A stretch of DNA of 64,000 nucleotides. Source: Rosa chinensis (lineage: Eukaryota > Streptophyta > Magnoliopsida > Rosales > Rosaceae). The translations under genes were made by a program, and so were the position numbers. Below, piece after piece: positions 1 through 9,614 of the stretch (positions are counted from its first letter, which is position 1; each line of letters opens with the position of its first letter). Location: the NCBI RefSeq assembly GCF_002994745.2, contig NC_037089.1:3946001-4010000 (forward strand). The letters are read 5' to 3'. The notes beneath the pieces were generated by a model. The model was not told the origin of the DNA. It was given only the letters and a program-made list of their open reading frames with translations, and ran no database searches.

Positions 1-820
1 TGATGAGTTCGAAGCCGTCATCATCCCAAAGGGTGCTAGCATCGATTAGCGACTCCGCATCCTTATGATCAACAGTGGTAACTATCGGAAGCATCTGGCT
101 ACGTCGATCGTGAGGACGGAACAACGTCTTTGCGACTTCGATCAGCGCATTTCCCAGTGTGCTCGGGAGGCTAGAGAGCAATCCCAAGAGTTCCTCGCGA
201 GCAATTGCAAAGAGGCTATAGCAGAGTCCGCGACCTTTCGCAAGGAAGATTCCATCTTGGCTATTCAAGTCAGCTCACATCAAAGCGAATTGGAAAGTCA
301 AGAATCTGCACGCAAAGAGGTTGTTTCTGAGGTTGAATTTCCTATAGGTGGCGATAAACCTACACACTTCACTGATGAATTACAGCCTTACACAGAGGTT
401 GTGCATGGAGAAGACGATCCACAAGATGGTTCTTCTCACAATGAATTTGTCTTTGAACAAATATCTGATTTCTCCACTGATCAAGCCAAATACGTGGCTA
501 CTGATCAGATGCATGGGGGGCAAGATATGGCCCATGATCATCCTTTTGATCAACAGAAGCAAGTTCATGATCAATTTAATTGTGACTCTGCGGCTGGACG
601 TCATCATGATCATGAAGAGGACCAATCAAAACATGGCCCACTTAATTATCAATTTAGCCTTGGCCATGCTTCTGGACGTCATGGTGGAGTTAACCAACTA
701 AGCCATGGCCAACTTAATTATCAATTAAGTTGTGGTCTTGGAAAGCCAATCTGTAAGTGGTCAAATGCAAAAGCCAATTCGTGGCTTATTCTGAAGACAT
801 CATGTTCTATGATATGGTAG
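1..820 (+). pseudogene. gag N-terminal remnant of a decayed LTR retrotransposon (element 1)
   Basis: The window opens inside the gag leader of an LTR element. A TAG stop lies just before 65, after which the frame is open to about 820. The segment around an FDQRIS motif is charged and coiled-coil-like, and aligns by eye with the matching segment (LDQRIT) of the element at 26891-37536, including the residues just upstream of the stop. From about 480 the protein becomes His/Gln/Asp-rich with degenerate repeats (GRHH, GRHGG, LNYQ), unlike normal gag. No gag core, zinc knuckle, protease or polymerase follows before the 3' LTR, so this is a deletion derivative. The 5' end is outside the window. Confidence 0.6.
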
Positions 821-1755
821 TTGGTAACAAAGTCGATCTATACTTATCTTTATCTCGTCAATTGCAATTGAAGATCATGCTTCGCCAACCAACAAGGATA
901 CTTGGGGGGCAAGATTTCCCCTCTCACGAGCCAAATTCCTTCAAATTCTTCAACACGAAGTATCTTTGTTCTTTTCCTACAAGCTCTCACAGGAGGGATT
1001 TTTACCCTGCAAATTTTGATACATCGGAGCTTGGAGTGAAGCATAGATGGCCTCCCCCGTGATCTTATAGAGGCGGCGAATGGTGGAAACAATTATTTAT
1101 TTCTGGCGCCGTTGCCGGGGATTGAAAAATCTCCATGTAAATCACACCACTATGAAGAAGTTGAGGTTGGTAAAGGGTTGTGAATCATAACGGAATAGGT
1201 GAAGTCTCTTTTGTTAATATTGACCTAAACTCCTTATTGGTGCCTAGTTCAGGTCCCTTAAGGTTAAGGGCTGCTTTTATTAACACTTGTTGAACTATCT
1301 TCACACTTATGACATTTCTCATATTAGTAAGTATAGCCTATGTGAAATGGTGTCTAGAAAAGGGACAACGTTCATGACAGGTTCTTGAATCCAGAAGTGA
1401 GTGCAAATGGGCCTAAACCACTATGTGGGAGTAGCTCATGCCAAAATGGATTCTGCCTCTCTTGTTCGCTCTTCCCCACCTGGCCATTTCAGTAAGGTTG
1501 CCCAAAGGATACCAGACATCAGATACATGGGGGGCAATAAAGTTGGCAAAGAAAGCGTCAGTTCATGACAAAGGCAATTCAGATTGTGGCATTCAAGCTT
1601 TATGGCCTATTTAGAGGCCTATATGGAATCAGTCAAGTAATTTCAATCAAGCCAACAAAAGTGACTTTTGGAGCAACAACATTATAAGAGCAGTGCTGAT
1701 TCAAGACCTCTTCAGTCAAGACGGAGACCTTTGACTTCGAGGTCTGGGGGGGCAA
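821..1755 (+). other. Non-coding internal region of element 1, with PBS-like motif and polypurine tract
   Basis: No long frame is convincing here. At 1104-1121 lies TGGCGCCGTTGCCGGGGA, an 18-base match to the primer-binding site used by plant Ty3 elements primed by tRNA-Asp. It sits downstream of gag rather than next to a 5' LTR, so this stretch probably includes the end of another element's LTR and leader, acquired by nesting or recombination. A polypurine tract (GGGGGGG followed by CAA) at about 1745-1755 abuts the 3' LTR. Confidence 0.5.
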
Positions 1756-2330
1756 TGTTTGGACCCAAAATGAGCATTTTGGCATGACAAGGCGTGTCTT
1801 AGAGAAATTGAGCCAAAGTCAGTGGCTCAAGCTATATATTGCCGACAAGTTTGAAATATATTATTTAGAGGCTAAATAAAGCCTACTGTGGAAGATTATG
1901 CGAGCTGCAAGAAAAGGAAATGATGGAAGCATGGAAATGAAAAGTCAACTTTAGCACATTTTCCTACTTCGGCTAGGTGAAACCGAGCTAAACAAGGAAG
2001 GAGGGGCGGAAGACTAACCAAATGAAATCAAAATGAGATAAAAATTTCCAGATTAATTGTAGACATCCCAAGGATCATTTCTTATGAAGAGTTCTAGAGC
2101 TAGTTATGAGTGGAAAGCCTTCAAACAATCAGTCCAATTTTCTGCAAAAGCAAAACTGGAAAGCTGGACCTGTAAGGAGTCCAGCAGCATTTCTGGCCCA
2201 ACCACATGGAAGAAAGCTCTGAAAATTTGCCACAATTATCTACACTCATTGTGGATAATTTTATATGAAGAAGTCAAAGGCCCATTTTGAGTTCTTAGTG
2301 GAGATATAGCTGCAGAAAAATAGGAGCAGT

Positions 2331-2490
2331 AAGTACTTAAACCTAACATTCCATATGTTAGTGTTTAAGTGCTTAAACCTAACATTCCATATATTAGTGC
2401 TTAAGTGCTTAAACCTAACATTCCATTAGTGTTTTAAGTGCTTAAACCTAACATTCCATTAGTGTTTTAAGTGCTCAGACCTAACCCATC
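2331..2490 (+). repeat. Five 33-36 bp tandem repeats inside the element 1 LTR
   Basis: The motif CTTAAACCTAACATTCCAT starts at 2336, 2372, 2408 and 2441, with a fifth diverged copy at 2474. Spacing is 36, 36, 33 and 33 bases. The array lies just upstream of the LTR TATA box, where repeated enhancer-like elements are common in plant LTRs. Any regulatory role is inference. Confidence 0.8.
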
Positions 2491-2528
2491 ATGATTTGTT
2501 TAAAGCCAACCACTATGGCTTGGTAGCC

Positions 2529-2537
2529 TATATATAG
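2529..2537 (+). promoter_or_regulatory. TATA box of the element 1 LTR
   Basis: TATATATAG in the middle of the LTR, followed by an unstructured leader with many CTCT stretches, is the expected U3/R arrangement of an LTR promoter. Confidence 0.5.
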
Positions 2538-3083
2538 AGGCTACAACAAGTAACAGAAGAACACAATTCAACAACAATCTCTAAGATTATCCAAGCCTCT
2601 CTAGAGCAACCCCTCTCTAAGAGCAACTCCTCTCCTTCTCTTACGGGTGATAACACTCCAGTCCGAGTCTTCTCAAGAGGCGACTGTCAGTGCCACCAAA
2701 CCCTCTGTCAATGTGCTTCGGTCCTAGTCTTCTTGGGAGCCGACTGTAGTACTGCGACCACAACGATTACGGAACCAGCCAAGCAAGGGTAATGCCCTTG
2801 CAAACCAGCCAAGCTAAAGTCACGCTTTAGTAAGTTCTCCTTACTTCCCGGTGATTTCGCTCTGCTCGACCTACAACTTTGAGTATCGACTTGGTGATAC
2901 AAGACAAAGTCCTCACCACGAGGTACAAAGACCCCCGCGACGAGGTCGGTGCTCTCCTCGTCCACAATTGCTCAAAAGAAGTCAGGTCAAGGGACACTCC
3001 CGACGACCGCACCTGAACGGTGCTAGCACGCCCACGCAAGAAAAGAGACTGTTAACCAGCTCAAGAAAAACTAGAGCCAAACA

Positions 3084-4244
3084 TGTAGAACTCTACTCTC
3101 AAATACGTATAGAGAAATTCTCAACCTCCTCAAGATATTTGCCAACAATTGATTCAGATCAAATTGTCAAAATCTATTATCCCACCATGCAAGAAATCGG
3201 CAAACCAAACAAAACTATATTTGCCCCCAACATAGAAGACGTTGCTCATCAAGGCACACAATTGCAGTACTCACATCGTGATTACATGTACTGAGACTTA
3301 TTATAAAGTGTAATAATGAGCAATCTACCTGAAACTAAAAGCACCGCACACAAAAGAATGATAGTAGCAAAATCGATCAAAATATCCCAATGTCTCAACT
3401 ACAAACCACTAGCCATTTTAAGAGATCGCTTGTGAGATACATTTTTCGATTACATACATTCACACCTACAGTTTCACTAAGTCACCGCTAGCAAAATACA
3501 CACACCATAACAAAGTCCCTACAACTATAGACTACCATGCCTACTCATCCTAAACGGGGGTACACACCCCTTCCAAAGTAAATTCCATCAAAGAACTACC
3601 TGCACACTTATTTAAAGTTATATTGCTATGAAAACTAAAAGCCTAATAGGTTTTGATGTTATAGGATCCAATCAATAAACCTAGTACAACCGCCTAAGAC
3701 CATAATTGGTGCACATCAATACTAGTCACCGGATTGAGTTTGTCACACATGTACCATCAAAAAGTCAAAAGTTTGTCTCCAAAAAAGTATCAATAAGAAA
3801 AGAAATTAGGTCATAGGCCCAAAGGCATAAAGCCCAAGGCTCTACTTCTTACCCCCTCATTTGGGCCGGGCAAGACAGATGGAGAAGACATTGTTCAGTC
3901 CTAAAGGCTAACCCATAGTAGCCATATCTCCCCTGCTTTCAGTTTAGATCACCTGCTTCCAAACGAACTTCGGCGTACCAATGCATGGTCGAGCACCCTC
4001 TGCACACTTTTCTACGCTGCCTCACGTAATAAAGTCCCGAAGACACCGCCAATGAGGAGAAGAAGCAAAAGATTTTAATTGGGGAGTGTGAATCCCATGT
4101 TTCCTTTCTCATTTTGTAAAGAGTATATTGACCCGTAAAAGATAAATATATATTAAAAGATCTTAAATGGAGAGTGTGAATTTCATGTTTTCTTTCTCAT
4201 TTTGTAAAGGATAAATTGACACACAAAAGATAAATATATAGAAA
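3084..4244. other. No gene recognised; short tandem duplication at the right end
   Basis: AT-rich DNA with only short frames. A direct duplication of roughly 75 bases (GAGTGTGAAT... start positions 4084 and 4172, offset 88) ends at the Helitron boundary. Nothing else is recognisable. Confidence 0.5.
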
Positions 4245-5641
4245 TCTCTATTAATAAAGCGAAGAGGGTGTTACTTTTCATATTTGGGGAAACTTTCGAA
4301 CTTCCCATTTTGCCCTTGATATTGTCCATGATTTACAAAGAAAATAGAAACTTAGAAACTGGGGTTTGCCGACACAGGGGAAAAGAGAGGAGACGTGGCT
4401 AGGGATGGTTTAGTTTCGCTCTGATAGAGAGACAGATGGTTTCATTTCCATACAGTGATAGACAGAGAAAGAGAGGGGAGAAGAGCTTAGGCGACGGGAG
4501 AGGAAGAAGGATGCGATTTCCAATCTGAAACTGAAAGAGACGACTGATTCGAGAGAGAGAGAGATCGATTACACCGCTTTCATCTTTCGCTTTTGTGTTT
4601 CTTCGCTCCATAGAGAGAGAGAGAGAGAGAGAGAAGAAGCAAAGGAAGAAGGGAAAGAAGAAGACAGAAAAGAGAAGGTGAGCTTGAATTTTGGGTGTGA
4701 TTGATCGGGTTTTAAATTTCGGTGCATGCAATTCTGGGTGATGCCTATGAATGTGGGTATGTGGGTTTATCTATTTGGGTTTGGTGACTTGATTTGTTGG
4801 TTTGTATTGATTTGTTAGACTATTTCGTGATTGAAAAAGAAAGCTATAGCAAATGTTTTTGATGGCTCGGTTTTGACGGATTCTCCCTTTTATAACTTTC
4901 TCTGTATCTCCTGTTTTTGTAGCTTGAGTTTCCAATAAATTAGTTACGGCTGTCTTCTTTTTATTACAAATTGCTTTTTGAAACTTGATCAAAATTGTAG
5001 AGCCAGAGGATGTAGTTGTGTTTGATATATATAAGTTGATGAATGACTAGCTAATTGGCCAGTAGAGGTACTGATTGTATTATTGCTGTCATGTTTTATA
5101 GTTCGATGAAAACCCTATGCAATTTTAGTTTATCATTAACTTTTAGGTATATTTCTTCGTCTCTTAGTCCGATTTGGTTGTTCAGCTCTGAGGAGTTGTG
5201 GAGCTTTACAATGTCCTTTTTATTAGACCAAACCAAATTAAGAATAATAGGATACTAAATGCGTCTTTCCTTTGAAACAGATTTCTTATGAAATAAGCTT
5301 ACGGGATCCAACATTACTACTTATGAAGCACATACCCAGAGTTTCTTATCAATTATTTCTGTTTTTTATCTACTTGCAATTTTTAGAAAACCATACTGCA
5401 TGAAAGATACTACTGTGAAGTGAGAATTTATGATATGGCTAGGGGTGGTTTTTATCAACAAACAATATTTTTATCTCTCATTTGAAGATTTGGAGCAAAG
5501 GTTATAAGGAAAGAGAAGCTGAAAACTTTTGTTTATTGCATTTCCTCATTTCACACATACTGAAGAACACGTTCATTCCTAAGCAGAAGAACTACATAAG
5601 TGACAACTTCACAATTATAAAGGTAAGCGAACAACTAAAGG

Positions 5642-5644
<3 letters not shown>

Positions 5645-5672
<28 letters not shown>
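5645..5672. repeat. (AT)n microsatellite
   Basis: About 14 uninterrupted TA dinucleotides inside the Helitron. Confidence 0.9.
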
Positions 5673-5673
<1 letters not shown>

Positions 5674-7790
5674 CAAGTTCTAAGTTTTAAGGAGTGACTA
5701 GGAAGTAGTGGGAATTTTCCTTTCTTAAGAATTAAGGTTTTCATTGAATAAATTATTTCTTATAGCAGATGGGTCTTGGCAGAATGAGTTTTGTGGGGGT
5801 TTTGTTTCTTGCTGGGAAATTAGTGTTCTTTTTGGTATTTGGTCTAATAATTTGTTGACCGTTAGGTACTATTGAGAAACTTTCGAACTTCCGACTTTGC
5901 CCCTGTTTTTGCTCATGATTTACAGAGAAACAGAAAGGAGACAGGTGGCTTCTGTGGATGGTTTTGGCGCGGTGTTTCCCGTGGTTTTGATATGATGGGA
6001 GACGGAGATATCAATGAGAGCTTCGATCTGGATTCTGCCGACATAGAGAAAAAGTTCAGCCAGACAGAGAGTGAGGGAGAGAAGAAAAAGTTCAGAAGAA
6101 AGAAGAGAAGCAACTAGAATCCAAAACCGCAAGCGCCAAACACCAATCGGCAAGATTTTCAGATCAAAAACAAAGAATCCAAAACAAACCCAGACCAATG
6201 CGTGCGTAATTGAGCTCATTTGGTCAAATCGGAATATCTGATTGAGCATCCATTTGATCGAATCGGAGGATCCGATTGAGCAATCATATATCTTTGATAT
6301 ATTGAGGTTCAACCGTTCAGGTAAGCTTCTTATTTGGTCGATTGGTTTGACATTTTGGTTTTGAATTTTGGGTGCGATTGATTGGATGCAATTTTGGCTA
6401 GTTGTGACTGCGGTTTTGTGGGTGACAGAGATTTTGTCTGTGTTCTCTCACTTGAAATCAAACTCATATTGCAAGTGTGCTGGGTTTTCCTTCACGTCTG
6501 CTTATTATTATATAGTTGAAAAGTACAAAAGAATTACCTAAATGGAAGGAAGAAGATACAAGGAACAAAAAGGAAGAAGATTTGTAATAGGTTTCGTTTA
6601 TGTAATTTGATGAATTTAATGGATAGTTTTTTTTTTTTTTTTGGATGCATGCGATGTTGTAATATTTGTTCTTAGTTTTTGGTGGACAAAGAAAATGATT
6701 GATCATGGGGAATGGTACGATCGCTTTCAAAGTGAAGGGTTTGCTCTGACTTGATCTGGGTTTTCCCCTTTTTCTTATTTTGAGTCAATTTGTGGTTCTA
6801 ATTTGAACAGTTCACTCTTCACAATATAATACTAGACTGTGTTAAAGAGAGGCAGAGAGAGGGAGATAGAGTTGCATGCAGCATGCCTATAGATAAGAGA
6901 AGAAAGAGGGAGATACTTCTTATTTTGAAATCGAGCAGAGGAAGCTAATTATATTCTGAAATAGTGGGAATTGCAGAAAGGTCAGAGAAGAAACTGAAGG
7001 TAAGGAAAAAGGTTATGCCTGTGTTACCAATAATTCGACCAATATGTGATTGTTGAGGTTTTTGCTTTTGTCTGCCAAAAGGTTATTAACTAATAACTAG
7101 AGAGAACAAGATAACCATGTGGCCTTTATTTCCTTGCTATATTGAAGTCTGGAAGTATACACATACATATGTAGCTCTGATACCAAATGAATTGATATGT
7201 TTGCTTTAACTGGCTGCATCTATTTTGTAATCACATTAATTGATGTATAGATTAGGTTCTGAAGACATCCAATTGACTTCTTGCATAGAGGAATTAAAAC
7301 TTTAGTTTGGAAATAAGAATAATTATGCTTTACATATGTAAAATCTCAAAAATAGATATCAGTTAAAAGATGTTAAATTTATGTAAACCATTGTGTGAAA
7401 TCTTGACTTATTTCTCTCTTAATGTGTGAAAAGCAGGTGAAACTAGACGATAGAAGTTCCAAGGACCATTGTCTAGATGAATCAGAGGGAAGGATTCAGT
7501 AGACGGCTATTCATTTGGGGCTTGAAAATCAAGGAGATGAGAAGGTTAGATTTTAGAAACCCTCACATCTTCGTTGACATAGCAGATAATTTTTAAATGT
7601 TTATGCTTTGGAAACCAGCCTAACTTTTCAAAGTTTGGTCATGTTTTATGCCTGTTTTTAGAAGTAAATGTATAAATTTTCCCTCTAACAGAAAATGATG
7701 TTTTCATGGTAATTGAAATCACTTTCACTTTACCTAATTCAGTTCAAGTATTCAACCTTTGTAGGTAACATTATTTTTTGTTTTTGGCAG

Positions 7791-7883
7791 AATGACATGA
7801 TGAATTTCACTAGATTGATCGTGGATATGATGAAAAAAGAGAAACCATTTGCTTCTCAAGGAGGTCCTATGATTATTGCTCAG
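7791..7883 (+). pseudogene. Captured beta-galactosidase (GH35) exon fragment
   Basis: A 93-bp open segment (31 codons) is bounded by TTGGCAG before and GGTACAT after, which are good acceptor and donor sites. It reads NDMMNFTRLIVDMMKKEK then FASQGGPMIIAQ. This is the plant GH35 beta-galactosidase segment just before the IENEYG active-site exon (family pattern: NFT..IVDMMK.E.LFASQGGPII.AQ). No neighbouring GH35 exon, including the one with the acid/base Glu, is present. It therefore looks like a single exon carried by the Helitron rather than a gene. The frame is still open. Confidence 0.8.
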
Positions 7884-8385
7884 GTACATATGCTTAGATC
7901 TATCGAGGTCAAACCTTACAACACCTTTATCTAACCAAAATGGATTACAAAGTCTAAGTAAGAACACACTATAAATTATTGCAATGCATTTGAATTGAAT
8001 TATAAATATAGGGTATTATAGAAAATTTATAATTTGGCAATGCTTTTTGTTACACATTCCCCCGAAATATGTACGTTACAGTTTATCATTGCCTCATGTT
8101 CTTGGATAAATGATATTTAGTTCTCTCCTGTTTTATTACAACATCTATTTGATAAATTCTTTGATAAGTTTTACCAGAGTAATATTGGCCGACTTTTGCC
8201 TTACTAATTTGCAATGATATCTTCAGGTATATGCAAGATTATCTCCACTGTCAGTGCTTCTACTCCTGCTGGATTGTAAAACACTTCCATTTGCAATAAA
8301 ATCCAACTTCATTTACAGGATTTGTTACAATACAAAATAATCATAATAAATCAAACAAAGATTAATTGCACACCCGAGCACCGCA

Positions 8386-8421
8386 CTTCCGCACGCGCTC
8401 ACGCGCGTGGAGGAAGGCTAG
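8386..8421 (+). other. Helitron 3' terminal hairpin and CTAG end
   Basis: Stem arms CACGCGC (8392-8398) and GCGCGTG (8403-8409), extended by CTTCC (8386-8390) and GGAAG (8412-8416), followed by CTAG (8418-8421). Closely similar to the inverted terminus at 52271-52307. Confidence 0.85.
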
Positions 8422-8868
8422 TTATAAAGAAAACGAAGGATTTGTGAATTCCACCTTTCCCTTCTCTTTTGTAAAGCACAAATAGTGGCTCCCGCAATGA
8501 ATTTCTCATTATACTTGGAGAGTGACCCAACTCCAAATCTTCCTCGATAGTAAACCAACATATCTCGTAGGTTGTCTGCATTATGTATCAGCCAAAAATC
8601 CACTGAATTTGTAATGTAGTGTTAAGAAATCATTATTGAAATTCTTTGTACTTTAAGTTGCCATCGGTAGCTATATAATATCTGGTTACCACCTATTTTT
8701 ACGAATATGAACAAGCACTAGTCTTGAATTGTGATTGCGTCCGCGCGCGTGTGTGTATATATATATATGCATCAACATGAACCTAGCTAACACTAAGTTC
8801 ATCTATGGCCAGAGCCTTTTAAGAGCCTTCACATTGCTCGTTTAGCTCGTCTCATGAGTGAAAAAAAG
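8422..8868. other. No gene recognised between Helitron and gene exon
   Basis: AT-rich intergenic sequence, probably 3' flank of the minus-strand gene whose last exon starts at 8918. A short GCGC/GTGT/ATAT run lies at about 8740-8768. Confidence 0.4.
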
Positions 8869-8918
8869 TCACCACTCTGCCCAGATCTCCTGGTACTGCG
8901 TCCGTTCTTCCGAGTTTC
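8869..8918 (-). CDS. Last exon of an unrecognised minus-strand gene
   Basis: Reading on the minus strand, a TTGCAG acceptor precedes the exon, which supplies two bases to complete a codon and then reads NSEERTQYQEIWAEW followed by TGA. Its phase (1) fits exactly the donor of the exon at 21179-21312, and the two are now separated by the retrotransposon at 9047-21035. Without the insertion the intron would be only a few hundred bases. I do not recognise the protein; three exons with matching phases and canonical sites are the evidence that it is a gene. Confidence 0.55.
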
Positions 8919-9046
8919 CTGCAATAGAGCACCAACACACGAGTTAAATGGAGACTAGGGACATAAATGGAATGAAACTAAAACTTAAAATAAAATGTTA
9001 TATATGCACTATTCTGCAATCTGCTACAAGTCTACAACTAACCTGG

Positions 9047-9561
9047 TGTACATGCATGTCCATTTGCAAGCATAATTAGCTATAATGAGCCACGCTCATG
9101 GTACCACCGGGGGTACCAACGCCCACCATATGAGTGACTGACGTAAAGACAGTTAGCCGGGTTACCGCCTGAGCCCCGGATCAACCCCAAAGCACCGCCG
9201 ACGCGCCGCCACGCGCCGTGTCAAGATGGCATCAGAAGCTACTGAAACTGGGAACTGAAGCACCATCAGTCCCACATCGAAAACAAGGAGAAGATCATCC
9301 TCTTCCTCACCTATAAAAGGTCCTCTCCTCTCTCCTCATTTATTACGCATTCAATACTTACCTACTGTTACTTTGTCAACATAAATACATTGACTAACTT
9401 AGGCATCGGAGAGTTGAAGACCGCCCGGCGCGGTCTCCCTCTGACGCCCATTGTATTTTATTTGACAGGTAACGGGAACCATTCACAACAAAGGTATCGA
9501 TCCGCCTGCCGGATCAGCGTTAACTAAGGTCCAGCTACCGCTAGACTTTTAGACATTAACA
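9047..9561 (+). repeat. 5' LTR of the young Tat element
   Basis: TGTACATGCA...CATTAACA, with TG and CA ends, 515 bp, essentially identical to 20521-21035. Confidence 0.95.
9312..9318 (+). promoter_or_regulatory. LTR TATA box
   Basis: TATAAAA inside CCTATAAAAGGTCC, 265 bases into the LTR; the same box is at 20786-20792. It probably drives genomic RNA synthesis. Confidence 0.7.
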
Positions 9562-9562
9562 T

Positions 9563-9579
9563 TGGCGCCGTCTGTGGGA
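9563..9579 (+). other. Primer-binding site
   Basis: TGGCGCCGTCTGTGGGA begins two bases after the 5' LTR, at the expected place. The first nine bases match the tRNA-Asp type PBS seen at 1104, the rest do not. I do not assign the primer tRNA. Confidence 0.75.
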
Positions 9580-9614
9580 ATCCTTGAACGGAAGGTCATC
9601 CCATCACAGTTACC

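Larger units (their letters stand above)
1756..3083 (+). repeat. 3' LTR of element 1 (1328 bp)
   Basis: Begins TGTTTGGACCC right after a polypurine tract and ends AGCCAAACA. Both ends match the LTRs at 26891-27708 and 36713-37536 (TGTTTGAGCCC...GCCAAACA). The right half also shares the 'AAGCTAAAGTCACGCTTTAG' block and several CCNAGTCTTCTC-type direct repeats with them, so the two elements belong to one family although this LTR is about 500 bp longer. The 5' LTR lies outside the window, so no target duplication can be checked. Confidence 0.75.
4245..8421 (+). mobile_element. Non-autonomous Helitron (4177 bp)
   Basis: Starts with TCTCTATTAATAAAG after a host A at 4244 and ends with CTAG before a host T at 8422: the 5'-TC, 3'-CTRR and A|T insertion pattern of Helitrons. 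A GC-rich hairpin sits just before the CTAG (8386-8416; arms CTTCC/GGAAG and CACGCGC/GCGCGTG). There is no Rep/helicase coding, so it is non-autonomous. A segment near the 5' end (about 4284-4410, AAACTTTCGAACTTCC...) recurs diverged at 5876-5970, suggesting a nested or internally duplicated Helitron piece. The element carries one recognisable captured host exon (7791-7883). The rest is AT-rich with no gene I can name. Confidence 0.85.

Noticed and set aside
4399..4731. 110-codon minus-strand frame rich in Ser, Leu and Phe near the Helitron 5' end
   Set aside because: Driven by GAGA/TCTC low-complexity sequence; no homology seen.
7173..7184. GCTCTGATACCA, complement of an initiator-Met PBS, inside the Helitron
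   Set aside because: No LTR end (TG...CA) next to it, unlike the copy at 26137-26148; probably chance or a tiny remnant.
8399..8603. Minus-strand frames of about 60 codons spanning the Helitron 3' end
   Set aside because: They run across the Helitron/host boundary and show no family motif.
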